Positions 40,666 through 51,469 of a stretch of DNA of 64,000 bases are shown piece after piece; position 1 is the first letter of the stretch, and every line of letters starts with the position of its first letter. The DNA is from Microdochium bolleyi. Its lineage: Eukaryota > Ascomycota > Sordariomycetes > Xylariales > Microdochiaceae. A program made the position numbers and the translations under genes. Location of the stretch: positions 1-64,000 of the forward strand of contig KQ964249.1 of the NCBI GenBank assembly GCA_001566295.1. The letters are read 5' to 3'. Under the pieces are notes generated by a model. That model saw only the letters and a program-made list of their open reading frames with translations. It did not search any database and was not told the origin of the DNA.

Positions 40666-41412
40666 TCAGCTCAAACATGCGACAATACCCGCAATGGCAG
40701 CAAGAGTCCCCTCAGGATCCTTGACCCGCACCGTCTTGAGTCCAATCTCCTTGGCCGGGTAGTCGTTGCCGCCGGGGAAGATGGCATCGCCAATGAACAT
40801 CATCTGTTCGAGGGGGATGCTGCTGGCGTCACGGAGACGCTTGAGGCCGTAGCCCTTGTCGACGCCCTTCTGGGTGATGTCGATGGAGGTGGCCCCGCCC
40901 ATGTTGATGGAGAGGTCCGGGAGGCGCTGGCGGAGGTCGGCCTGGATGATCTTGCGCTTTGCAAAGTCCGGGTCCCAGACCTCCTTTGCAGCGATGGGCG
41001 CCTGCTGGCCGAGAGCGGAGAAGGTGATCTGGCTGCCGCGGTCCTCAATGCGCTCGCCCCAGGTCTGCTCGGGCGTGAAGCCGGTGGCGGCGAGGCTGGC
41101 GTCGAAGGCGGTGAGGATGTCCTTCTTAGTGTCGTCGCTGAAGAGGTCGGCATAGACGACGTTCCACTCGCCCTGGCGGTGCGTGTAGAGCTTGGTGCCG
41201 GTGGTGGGCATGAGCCACAGCTTAGAGAGGTCGGCACGTGCAGGCAGGCGGCTGGCAACCTGCTTCTGGAACTGCGGCCAGTCGCCGCCCGAAATGACGG
41301 CAACGTGGGCGACTGCGAGCAGGTCCGCAAGGGCCTCGCCCATCGAGTCCTTGAGGGGCTGCTTGCTCTCGGCAAGCGTGCCGTCGAGGTCAAAGGCAAC
41401 GAGGGAGATCAT
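40666..41412 (-). CDS. HAD-superfamily (subclass IIB) phosphatase
   Basis: A soluble phosphatase of 248 residues in one exon; the ATG at 41412 is two codons before the first beta strand. Motif I is FDLDGTL (nucleophile and acid Asp), motif II is VISGGD, and motif IV is IGDAIFPGGNDYP, which resembles the phosphomannomutase/sucrose-phosphate-phosphatase branch. A type IIB cap lies between about residues 80 and 180. The substrate is unknown; a sugar phosphate is typical of this subclass. An antisense frame of similar length overlaps it and is a composition artefact. Confidence 0.88.
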   Translation of the reverse strand: MISLVAFDLDGTLAESKQPLKDSMGEALADLLAVAHVAVISGGDWPQFQKQVASRLPARADLSKLWLMPTTGTKLYTHRQGEWNVVYADLFSDDTKKDILTAFDASLAATGFTPEQTWGERIEDRGSQITFSALGQQAPIAAKEVWDPDFAKRKIIQADLRQRLPDLSINMGGATSIDITQKGVDKGYGLKRLRDASSIPLEQMMFIGDAIFPGGNDYPAKEIGLKTVRVKDPEGTLAAIAGIVACLS

Positions 41413-42040
41413 TGTGGGTAGGGTGGGGTAGTTGTCGTGGTGAGGTTGTGTGGTGACACAAGAAGCCAATGCGCGGCGGCTGTTAGGTCTCGTCAAGATC
41501 GAGATGGTGTTGCTGGCAGTCGCAAAGATGACATGTGGCTTCAAAATTCCATGTCGACCCGCCACTGGTTTTGTCTTGAATCAAGGTCCGATGCGCGGAA
41601 GGTGCACGCAATGGACAGAGGTTTGGGTCAGCACCTTCCTGACCGACATTCCGAGCTTGCGCCACTGCGGTGCAAGGCACTGAATGGCCATGGCTCACAT
41701 AAACTGGGGGCCGGGGTGGTTGTGGCTGTGGTGGCTGCCGCCTGGTGGTCCAGTCTCAGGTACGTCCGGTCCCTGTCCCCACCGAGGCAGTCACCGCAAA
41801 GCTGGGGTAGACTCGGCTCATGCCTCGGCTAGCAGCCAGAGTGGACATCTCGAGCCTCTTTTCCTGTGGAAGCCAAGGAAGTACGTAGTTCGCACAGCAA
41901 GTATTCCTTTCTCCCAACGTTCAGATATTCCAACTTCTCAGCCGCCATTCCTGTCACTCGTGAGTTCCCTGCCTTCTGTATATCTCTTACTACATGTCTG
42001 ACAACCCCCTGCGTTCCAGGAAACAATACCAGTGGCTCAG
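41413..42040. other. Intergenic, divergent promoter region
   Basis: About 630 bp between the phosphatase and the SnoaL-like gene; no convincing frame or RNA. Confidence 0.45.
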
Positions 42041-42460
42041 ATGTCGGAACAGGCCTTGACCGCAACGGCGAAAAAGACTGCCATTGCCTTCTTCGATGCA
42101 GTCGAAGCAGGCAGGATTGAGGAGGCAGTGTCCTTCCTGGCGCAAGACGTCCAGGTCTGGCACAACATCGACGACAAAATAGTCGACCGCAACGCCACCG
42201 GCAGGACTCTGAGCTTCCTCCACAAGGCACTGGCAGACATCCGGTATGAGAACAGGCGGCTCGGCGTCTGGGCGGGCGGATTCTCTGAGCAGCACTTCCT
42301 CGTCGGCAAGCGACGCTCTGATGGGGCGCCGGTCCGACTCGCAGCAGCCATTATCTGCAACGTCGACGAGCACGGTATGATTACTCGCTTCGACGAGTAC
42401 TTCGACAGCAAAGGCCAAGCTGAATTTGGCAAAGGTTACAAAAGACAGCCAAAATTATAA
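42041..42460 (+). CDS. SnoaL/NTF2-like small protein
   Basis: 139 residues from the ATG at 42041, one exon, no signal peptide. The layout is that of the SnoaL/ketosteroid-isomerase fold: an N-terminal helix (AIAFFDAVEAGRIEEAVSFL), then ADIRYENRRLGVW, and a final RFDEYFDS strand-helix. Proteins of this fold are isomerases, cyclases or epoxide hydrolases acting on small hydrophobic molecules, or non-catalytic binders. It lies more than 20 kb from the oxidative set and lacks a clear TGACTCG word, so a link to that pathway is not supported. Confidence 0.82.
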   Translation: MSEQALTATAKKTAIAFFDAVEAGRIEEAVSFLAQDVQVWHNIDDKIVDRNATGRTLSFLHKALADIRYENRRLGVWAGGFSEQHFLVGKRRSDGAPVRLAAAIICNVDEHGMITRFDEYFDSKGQAEFGKGYKRQPKL

Positions 42461-45400
42461 TATGCCGGACAGAGCGCTGCATGTCAATAAGAGTCATCTT
42501 TTGTTCCTTTTTATTCAAATCGGGGCATGCACAAGGCCCGGAGAAATTGTACGAACTGAAACACTCCCGAATAATGTGACCTTGCTGCGTGATTTCAACT
42601 GAAGCCACAGACTGGTGTCTCGTCGAGAAAAGGCCAGTCTAGGTTCCCGGGACATTAATCATCAGCTTAACGGCAATATTGAAACTATTCTACGCGCCTC
42701 AAGACATATTAGAGAGTGGATAGAAATATATCAAGCAGTAAGTAACATGCCTTTGAATTTAAAGCGATTAGAAAGGAAACGGCTGCGAAACCATGACAAT
42801 TTGGATACATTTGCCACTTTGCTTGCAGCAATTGATTCTGTGCTATAGCATCCATAACCCCATTTCCTACAGGACAAAGTCTACGCGGGACAAAGAACAC
42901 TTTACTGACTGGCATATTATGGTATCAAGAAGTTACATACCGACTGAATGTTACCGCTGCTGTGTTTTGTTATCCACAAGCAAGCCTCTGCCGGAGTCGC
43001 TTCAACGTGGAAATAAAATTTTTTTTTTTTTTTTCATCGAAGCTCAGTCTCCAAGTCGATCATGCCAGAGTCCACGTCTTCTCCTCAGTTCTGCCGTGCA
43101 GGCTTGCGCAGGCGGAGAACTTGGCGGGTAGATCGTACGCGTGGCAATAGCAAAAGGCTATAGCTAAAACTAGATAGCGAGTCTGTGAAGCTTGAGCAGC
43201 CGGCATCAATGTGCGTGTTCTCAACCACTAGTCCGCATGACTACAGGTGCCGTCGGATCCGAAGCAGCCGACTGAGGCCGATTGTCCATCTCCGCGGAAA
43301 AGTGGCATCCCACCGACGCTGCAGACAACCACGGAAATGCGTCCTCGCTAGTTTACGCGCATGGTATTCTGGGACCGGCGTATGTGGCTGTCCACAAGCC
43401 CAGTCGCTAGCACACCCCACGACAGTGTCGCTCGCGAGCTAAGCAGATCTGCCCACCTCGGATTGCGCCAAGGAGGGGCGGCGTGCGTCACTGCTGGGGC
43501 CCAATCTTCTTTGCTTCCTCGTAATCGAGTCGCAATCACGGATCGTGGGTGCGAAGAGCGAAGGCAGCTCTGTTGCGAACTTACGTGGTGCAATGAGGAT
43601 GGATTAGTCTACAGCTGTATTCTTGATAGCGCAAGGGCAGAAACGACAACCATGTCAAGAGCAGCGGCAGACTGACTATCTGCGAGCTGATGCTCGGCAA
43701 TTCGAGATCCGAGTCTGCGGCAGGGCCATTAAATGAGCACACAGGGGCCGCGAATGCACAGCCAAGCCTCCCATTCCCCAATATCTCCGTTTTCTCGCTC
43801 ACATCTCGACCCCAGTCTTGGTGCTTGACAACCACTGTCGACAAGTAAAGACAGCCTATGCAGTACAAGGCCGATGCAAGGGCTGGGCACACATCTTTAG
43901 AAACCACGCAGGCGTCCCCTGTGAAGCTCGTACGTGTAAGACGAATAAAAAGTTTGCGCTGCGATGCGCAGGCATGCGGCCAAGCACAACAATGCAGACG
44001 CTTCATGCACGGGTTATCCAACGGTATCTCTCATCTTCAAAGGAACAGAAGGAGCTACACTAGATAGTCCGCAAGCAGCGGTGAACGCTGAAATGAGGCG
44101 AGATAAATCCAAGAGTCCCTGAGCTGGCTCACCCACAGGACGGACTCTGCCGTTGTATCGGCCCGGGGTCGTAACATTGCACCTGACCACGCACAGACGA
44201 CAGCAGGACATCCTGCCGGGTCCTTGGTGGGGTCTTTGTGGAAAGGCTGTCCTGAGCTAAAAAGCTTGTACCTGAGTCGAAGGCACGCTGGACCGGGGTC
44301 AGAGGTGTCAGGGTCGTGGGACTGGTTCAGGGGCAATCATCCGGTTCTGTCCACTCAGGGGTAGGAGCCAAAGGGACGCCGGCATACGAGGGCTGGGAAG
44401 CCCACAGCCCACACCGCACGTCATCCTCATCGTACGTGGCGCGGCTTAGAGTCGTCGCGTCCAACGCTTACGTGCTCGTCAATAGTAGCGCTTCGTGCGC
44501 GACGAAGAGAGGCGGCGGGGGAGGCGCATCGAGGCGTCAGGCAATTGTTTCGTCCATGACACAATGGCCCAACAGCGGATTCGCTGCAACTGCCTTCCAG
44601 CGAGTATGAAGGCCCCAGAGGACGATCTGCCGCGCATCATCATGCAGGATCATGCTTGGCATCCATCATCTGCTCAGCTGCCCAGCATTTCTGTCCCACT
44701 GGTACAATGACACAATGGCTGTCAATCTCATAATAAATGAGTGAATGACACGCTAGGTCTATCGTTCGGCTACCACGGCAGGCAGATGAGAGAGCGGTGG
44801 CAGTACTACAGAGAAGCGGGCAAGGATGAGCGATGGGTCAGGGGGGTCCCCAGTCCCGACTTTCCCAGGCGAGCCAAGTGGTCAAAAGGCAGCGCGGTGA
44901 TCAGAAACTGAGATGAGGAGCAGCACACCCTAAGAGCCCACTAGAGCGGAGAAGGGGCATGATTTGCGCCTAGCGAGGTCTGTAGGAGCGAGCTGCGCCA
45001 CGCTCGTGCGCATGTGAAACAAGCCAGTCTCGCCAGTTTGGACTGGCTTGAGTGCAGGCGAGCTGGAGAGGCCTCACTGTCCAGCAAACCGAGCCAAGAC
45101 AAACAGCGTGGGAGAATGGACCGTGGGCGCCTGTCAGCCCGTCCTGCATGACGGGATCTCAACTTGAAACGAGACACCCACACACAGACACACATGCACA
45201 TACATACACGCAAACATACAAGACAGCAGATAGTCTGCGCAGTTGTGCTCCCGTTGCCTGTGAGGGCATAAATGTTTGTTCTACAGTCGTCTTCTGTGCG
45301 ACGTGATCTCCTGCCCAGCCAAGTCATATGACCAGCCCCAGCATGAGGAGCATGAAGGACCGGCTCATGATTGGCACAGACACCTCAAAGTACCATCGAG

Positions 45401-46336
45401 ACGCCCCGAGGTTCATTAAAGCAGGCAGGCTGTTCGGCGCGGATGAGCCAATGGCCGACCCCAAGACGGGACTCTCCTTGCCCACTTGCACACTGCCGAG
45501 CCCCTGATTGAGCAAAGCCCTGCTCTCCCCTTTCCTCTTTGGGGGAGCTAAGAGCGACGACACCTCGTTTCGGGAGATCCTGTAGATTAATTGTTCCCGT
45601 GTGTATGGAAGAGAACTGTCTAGGTGCTGCACTCGACCATCGGGAGTGGTCAAGCACTCTAAGAGATGCTCATTGCCGTCCCGGCTTCCCCACGCTGGAC
45701 GGTCCTCGGGCTCGCGCTTGGCTGATCACTGGGACCGCTGGCTTGTTTCTGCCAAAGCCACTGCAGCCGAATTTCCGTGTGGCGCCAACGATGCGCCGGG
45801 CGACCCTCTCACCTGGGGTCCCTGCAAGGTTCCCGGCTGCCCTCGACGGGTCGAGCGTAGATAGGGGTGGCCCGCTATGGGCGCTCTTCTGCAAGGTACG
45901 AAGCTCGGCCGCGTAACGTCGACCGCCATTGGCCTGCTCCATCCATCGAGTCGGCCCAGGGTGTGTGGGCACATGGCACTTCGTTCCCGCCATGCAGAAC
46001 CTCGAAACGCCCGGCCACCGCTTGTGCAGGCTCATTATGATGCCCCGATCGGCACCCTTGGCACCTGTGGGCGAAGTCCTGTCTGGAGTAATCCGTAGGG
46101 ACATACAATAACACCTGGCCTGCCGCCACTCTGCCCGACTACCTCGTCCAGTCCTCTTCCTGCTCTCTTCTTTCCTTCGCCAGGTCTCGTCATCGAAGCT
46201 CCTGCACTTCCGCTCCTTTGCCAACATCATCAGAGACTGCCGTGCCAGTTCTCTGATTTGTGGTCTTGACCACCGTCCACTCGTTTTGTGAAAACGCTCA
46301 CAACATCTCTAACCTATCCGTCCTGATTTTCCAACC
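42461..46336. other. 3.9-kb gene-poor region before the tyrosinase gene
   Basis: Short frames only, none with a recognisable domain. A T16 run lies near 43019-43034. A CACACA/CATACA-type simple stretch lies near 45177-45225. The last ~250 bp are pyrimidine-rich on the plus strand, usual for a strong fungal promoter/5' leader, and lead into CCAACCATGA at the tyrosinase start. Confidence 0.5.
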
Positions 46337-47881
46337 ATGAAGTTTTCTGCTTCCCTCGCCGTCGCCGGCGCTGCCGTCGCATCGGCTGCTGCCGTGCCCG
46401 TCGAGAACGTCATCGAGACGCCCGTCGACTACTGCCCGGTCGTCGTCAAGACCATCGGCCTGTCCTGGATCGAGCTCGAGCAGTTCGTGCCCGCCGAGGA
46501 GTGGACCGTGGAGAAGGCCGAGTCGTGCATCAGCAAGTCCAAGCCCGACCCGGCCCAGGTCTGGCACAACCTCGCCAACTATACGAGCAATGTTGGCCAG
46601 GACAACAACGGCAATGGCAACGCTACCTACCCCGGCGGCAGCGTCCCTATCAACGATGAATACCCGTCTGGCGACAGCTACCCCACTGATGGTGCCTACC
46701 CTACTGACGGTGGCTACCCTACTGGCGGCGGCTACCCGACGGGCGGCGCCCACCCGACTGCCTCGTACTCGGCGTCGGTCCAGGCCCCTTACCCGACTGG
46801 CTATGCCAACTTCTCTTCTTCTTACTCCGTCGGCCCTACCGGCGGTGCTTACAGCAGCCAGTCTGCCAGCGGCCTCTACAGCTCCGGCTCCTCTGCGTCT
46901 GCGTCTGCCTCGTCGTCTGCGTCCAGCAGCAGCGCCGCTAGCCAGACCATTGCCGCCGGCCGTAGCAGCTCCAGCGTCAGCAGCAGCGCTGCCACCACCT
47001 CGTCGGCCGCTAGCCGCCCGACCGGTTGCACCACCCCGCGCGTTCGCATCGAGTGGCGCAACGCCAACGACCGCCAGCGTGATGCCTTTGTCGCCGGCAT
47101 CCGCTGCCTCATGGAGAAGCCCTCGAGCAACCCCGCTCGCTTCCCCGGCTCCCGCAGCCTGTACGAGGATCTGTCCTCCCTGCACCAGCAGGTCGTCGGC
47201 CAGGTTCACCAGAGCGGCAAGTTCCTCGTCTTCCACCGCTTCTACATCTCCATCTTTGAGCGCCTCCTGCGCAACCAGTGCTCCTACAACGGCCCCATGA
47301 TCTGGTGGGACGAGGAGAAGGATGCCGGCGCCTTCGACAAGGCTCCCATGTGCACCAAGCGCTGGTTCGGCGAGATGCCCGCCGCCATCAACGGCCGCGG
47401 TGTTTGCGTCGAGTCCGGCTTCGGCAGCTACGAGCCCAACATCGGCCCCTCTGGTGCCGTCAACAACCCGCACTGCCTGTCCCGTGCTGTCAACGAGCAG
47501 ACGACCCAGTACGTCGGCAAGCGTGCTGTCGACAGCTGCCGCAACGCTCAGAACTACAACGACTTCCGCGAGTGCGCCGAGATGACCTACCACGCCTACG
47601 GCCACAACGGCGTCGGCTCCGTCATGTCCAACGTCGCCACCTCTCCTTGCGATCCCCTGTTCTACCTCCACCACTTCTTCATTGACCGCAACTACCGCCA
47701 GTGGCAGAACCTTGGCAAGACCCGCAACTACGAGATCGGTGGTCCCTCGAGCCACAGCGACAGCACCCCCGTCAAGCCGACTGACAAGCTCCCCGCCTAC
47801 GGCCTCGTCCCCGATGTCACCATCGCCGACGTTCTCAACACCGAGAACAACTACCTCTGCTACCGCTACGATGACGAGTAA
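46337..47881 (+). CDS. Secreted tyrosinase-domain copper protein with repetitive N-terminal stalk
   Basis: 514 residues in one exon. The signal peptide (MKFSASLAVAGAAVASAAA) is followed by a ~70-residue cysteine-containing segment. A low-complexity stalk comes next: tandem YPT(D/G)GG-type repeats (about residues 105-150), then a long Ser/Ala run (about 175-225). The tyrosinase domain starts near 235. CuA histidines lie in LHQQVVGQVHQSGKFLVFHRFYI (split here: the key part is FLVFHRFY). CuB histidines lie in HAYGHNGVG and DPLFYLHHFFIDR. All binding histidines expected for a type-3 copper pair appear present. Substrates would be phenols; roles include pigment or cell-wall cross-linking. The antisense strand is also open for 540 codons, because codon third positions are almost all G or C. 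Confidence 0.92.
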   Translation: MKFSASLAVAGAAVASAAAVPVENVIETPVDYCPVVVKTIGLSWIELEQFVPAEEWTVEKAESCISKSKPDPAQVWHNLANYTSNVGQDNNGNGNATYPGGSVPINDEYPSGDSYPTDGAYPTDGGYPTGGGYPTGGAHPTASYSASVQAPYPTGYANFSSSYSVGPTGGAYSSQSASGLYSSGSSASASASSSASSSSAASQTIAAGRSSSSVSSSAATTSSAASRPTGCTTPRVRIEWRNANDRQRDAFVAGIRCLMEKPSSNPARFPGSRSLYEDLSSLHQQVVGQVHQSGKFLVFHRFYISIFERLLRNQCSYNGPMIWWDEEKDAGAFDKAPMCTKRWFGEMPAAINGRGVCVESGFGSYEPNIGPSGAVNNPHCLSRAVNEQTTQYVGKRAVDSCRNAQNYNDFRECAEMTYHAYGHNGVGSVMSNVATSPCDPLFYLHHFFIDRNYRQWQNLGKTRNYEIGGPSSHSDSTPVKPTDKLPAYGLVPDVTIADVLNTENNYLCYRYDDE

Positions 47882-48302
47882 GCCGTGGTCGTTGCGTTGG
47901 AAAGTTTCTTGGTTGAGCACACTTCCGATTGTTGTTGGCTGTTGATGGGCAAGGTGGTTTATATATGTGCACGGATATATATATGAGGCTCATGGTGACC
48001 AGTACATATTATTTACACTTAATCTTCGATGAATATAAGGCGCTGTCTGCATCATGGTCACATGCACATTATTGAACTCTGCCATTTGGGTGATTTGCCA
48101 AAAGTAAGCCGTTGACCTCTGTTGAGAGCGGGGGGAACATGCGAAGAGCTTCTAAAGGCTATGATAAAGGAGAGCCAAGTATTGTGCAGCATCAAATCAT
48201 CTTGGAACCACGATTCCAATCATAACATTGTGGTGAAGCGATGCCATTGCAAAACCACAGGCACCACACAAGCCTGAACCACTAAACCTGAGGGTCAATC
48301 AA
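47882..48302. other. Intergenic between convergent genes
   Basis: Contains a TATATATG-rich stretch near 47960-47985, a likely polyadenylation-type AT region for the tyrosinase transcript. No gene. Confidence 0.45.
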
Positions 48303-49280
48303 TCAACCTCTGCACGTGTCTCGTGGGGCAGGCCTGGTCATGGCGGCATCGACAGCATCGACAAGCTGCCGGGGCCGAACCTCGTTCTGATATCGTTCAT
48401 TAGTATGTCCATTGCCCTCCCTGGGACCAAGAACGTGAGAATCCTGCACCCATCCTCGATTCGAATCGAACACAAAAATGGCGGCATAGAGTTCGCCCGG
48501 CACGTAGTCCGTGCAGTGGATCGTGCCCGGCGGCATAGTGTATGTCGTGCCCGTGAGATATGTCATGCGGTCTGCCTCAGTTGCCTTGACCAGCTGGCCT
48601 GTGCTCTGCAGGGTGGACGACACCCTGTGCTTGCGCCCTTCAGGATCCGTCTCAAGGCGTTGGAAATTCTGTACCACGCCGTACTTAGCGTGTGTTGCTG
48701 CCTGCAAGTCTGCGGCGGCATCTTCCACGTCGAAATGCGTATCGGTAGCCTGCCCAGCCAGAACCCAGCTCTGCGCAAACCCCTGGTGGGAATGGACAGT
48801 GAAGCCAGCCGGTGCAAGGCTCTGTCCAGGCAGCCAGACGTGTAGGCGGTACAGAACGTCGGTCTTGGAACAATCAATGAGCAGGCTGCAGAGGTGGATA
48901 GCGAAGTAGCCTTGGGGCTGCTTGAAGACGGGACCGCGGCAGAGCGTGCTGCCCAGCGCTCCCCGAATCAGCTGCCAAGCAAGCTCTCCGTGCTCTGAAG
49001 AGAAATGCTGAGAGGCATCCGTGACTGTCTTTTTCATTTCGAGGAAAGAGACAGCGAGTGCCAAGTCGATGATACGCTGAGTATCTGACTCGTTTTGGAA
49101 GTGCTCTGCTGCCCGGGCCTGCCACTGGGACATTGTGAGAGAGTCGACAAATCCCACGCGGCTACTTTGCTCTGTGAAAAAAACGAGTATCTTTGCAGAA
49201 TGCTCAGGGATGATCTTCTGAGCCCGCACAACACCGTGAAAGAGCCTGGTGAGGATCGCGGTGGGGATCTCGGTGTCCAT
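48303..49280 (-). CDS. Hypothetical protein with cupin-like C-terminal half
   Basis: 325 residues, one exon, no signal peptide. I do not recognise a named family. The second half has a cupin-like pattern: FTVHSHQGFAQSWVLAGQ with paired His, and later TYTMPPGTIHCTDY, where PPGTIH is the usual second cupin motif. The first half is helical (AEHFQNESDTQRIIDLALAVSF). A metal-binding fold acting on a small molecule is possible. It is convergent with tyrosinase. Confidence 0.7.
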   Translation of the reverse strand: MDTEIPTAILTRLFHGVVRAQKIIPEHSAKILVFFTEQSSRVGFVDSLTMSQWQARAAEHFQNESDTQRIIDLALAVSFLEMKKTVTDASQHFSSEHGELAWQLIRGALGSTLCRGPVFKQPQGYFAIHLCSLLIDCSKTDVLYRLHVWLPGQSLAPAGFTVHSHQGFAQSWVLAGQATDTHFDVEDAAADLQAATHAKYGVVQNFQRLETDPEGRKHRVSSTLQSTGQLVKATEADRMTYLTGTTYTMPPGTIHCTDYVPGELYAAIFVFDSNRGWVQDSHVLGPREGNGHTNERYQNEVRPRQLVDAVDAAMTRPAPRDTCRG

Positions 49281-50204
49281 TTCGGAGACGTTCTGAGCAC
49301 TGTTGACTTGGAAGTGTGTGATGTAGTGTGGTGAGGAAACCCATTTGATAGAGGAAAGACACTATCGGTTCTGAAGGCGGCTCCGAGCAAGATTATTTAT
49401 CCTCCACCAGGGATCAATTGTCTTTTCCTGTTGGGATTTGGCCCGCTCGGACGTGTGACGACAGACTGAACTGTTGGCAATTGTGGTTACCCACAACCAC
49501 AGGGTGCAACTAATTGCCATCGCACCGCACTTGGCGAATTCGGCAAAAGCATGCACTTGTGTATCGAAAATAGACGCTTTATCGAGAGCAAACACTTTCC
49601 CGCTGAAATGTAGGACCAATTATCCGCACTGTCAACAACGTTCTCCTTTGTGACACCCCTGAGATCTCGCACAATCACGGCTGTTGTATAAAGCAATGTT
49701 TCTCCTCAACATGCCCGTGAAAGCTCTGCCTTGTCGTTCAGAAGCGGGGCGAGGGTCTGTGATATACGTCACCGACCAACGATAAATGAAGCATGCTGAT
49801 GGGTTAGAGGTTTGCCATGCTATATTGACGTGCCCGCAATCAGAGCCAAAGAGACTTATAGCAGACCTCTCTTCATCACTCCAATGAAGGCAACAAATAC
49901 ATCAGGACACTCCTAAGCTCTCCCACTCTACCTCTTTCTACTCCATCAATAATCGGTCACCTTAAGACGAATGCCCAATCACAGTGTACATTGACCATCT
50001 TGGTCGTGAGGATTGCCTTCTCGCTCCCGTCATCCGTTTGGACAGTGTCTACGGCCTCAACGACAGCTGAGTTGCCAGTTTTCCGCCCGGCTCATCTTTG
50101 CCAGTCTCCGTCTGATAAGAGCTCATGGCTGTCGTCCTTCCTACCACCGAATCAATCGTATCGTCGAATGCTCTTAGTTGCGCGAACGGCTGACGTGCGA
50201 GGAG
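49281..50204. other. Intergenic, no gene seen
   Basis: About 900 bp of mixed composition between the cupin-like gene promoter and the decayed membrane-protein gene. Short frames only. Confidence 0.45.
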
Positions 50205-51209
50205 GAGCCTTATGACGAGTGGCCATAGCATTCCGAAGACCTTGGGATGACATGCTTGAAGACCTTCCGGAGTGTTGGTGCAGAGCCGCAGACAACGAAG
50301 TTGTTGACCTTGACAAAATTGTCATCAGTGAGATGATAAGATTGCCTCCTGGCGATGCCCTAAGCTCTTTCTCTCTCTCGCTCAAGAAGAAGCTACCTCA
50401 AGATTTTGGCTGGTGGTGCGTCCTAGATGATGCCTTGTGCTTTCAACAATGCTGGGAGGAGAGTAAGCCGGGTTGCAGACGTCATGATGGTACTGTACAC
50501 AATGCGTTTGTTTCTCACGTCACACAATAAGTTGGGAAGGCTAGGTCAGTCACATCGAGCCAATGGAAAATACGATCAGCACACCACTCTGCTGTCGTCG
50601 GCCCATATGCAAGCCGACGATTGTTGGAATCGGGATCAAGAAGCATCAGATCGGTCATGATGTTGGTAACAACATTTGCCATATACAACACTCCGACGTC
50701 GAGACACTGGCCGGACGCAGTGGTATCGTATGCCTTTTAAATGGGTTTGCAATGCATATAAAGCATAATGGTAATGATTGTCGTCGTTAGCATCACGATG
50801 ACGATGCTGGACCATACAATGACCCGGAAGATGTTGACAGGCGAAAGTCTAAGGTAAAAGCAGAGCAATGAGAGCTTGGCTGTGCCATTGCACATCATGA
50901 AGGTCCCGCCGGCGACATATGCAAGCTGGTAGGTCACCCAAGGGGATCATGGACTTCAGATTGCTCGGCGAGCAGCTTGTTTGTGGAGTCGAGCGAAACT
51001 TACCATCATCGGCCCCAAATCCCCTCGACAGATGGATCTTGACGCACAGCCTTTAGACGAGCGCGATCCTGGAAAGCGTGCCCTATGACGGCGAATACGG
51101 CGTAGTGTTCCGTCCTGCCTTGGTTGGCGGGGTTCCGTAGATCGACTACGTAGCCTGCGTGTGCTGGGGCGAGCACTAATATGCCATCTACGGGAACGGG
51201 TCCCGACAT
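50205..51209 (-). pseudogene. Decayed rhodopsin-domain/PTH11-type integral membrane protein gene
   Basis: Pieces of the fungal seven-helix family follow each other on the minus strand in different frames. The start reads MSGPVPVDG then YVVDLRNPANQGRTEHYAVFAV (51209 onward). After a frameshift near 51095 comes a stop, then KIHLSRGFGADD at a GTAAGT splice site. Next is TAKLSLLCFYLRLSP with two membrane helices ending HCKPI and a stop (50937-50737). DTTASGQCLDVGVLYMANVV follows, a second frameshift near 50650, then IPIPTIVGLHMGRR, and finally FVVCGSAPTLRKVFKHVIPR near 50260. At least two frameshifts and several stops make it non-functional. Intact relatives are membrane receptors or sensors, some needed for plant infection. 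Confidence 0.8.
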
Positions 51210-51469
51210 GCCTGCGATTGTGAATCGTTTGCGTGAACGCGCTTGCGAAAAAATTGTGACTTGCAGGGCAGAGGATCGAATGAGCGGCGAGTGGATATAT
51301 GCGGTCGTTATACTGTCTCAGGCTTCCTCCATGGAGCAAGGCTTCCTTTGCTAGGGACACCGAGACCTATATCCAAACACCAATACATTCCGACCTAGTG
51401 TAAGGATCTGTCTTCTATTCAAGCCCTACAGGGCAAGATCTTGTTCCCAAATAATATAGAGAGTCATTT

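Noticed and set aside
40654..41421. 255-codon plus-strand frame antisense to the HAD phosphatase
   Set aside because: The minus strand carries complete HAD motifs; the plus-strand translation has none.
46298..47920. 540-codon open frame antisense to the tyrosinase gene
   Set aside because: It mirrors a GC3-rich real gene; its Val/Gly/Ala/Arg-rich translation has no domain and no independent start context.
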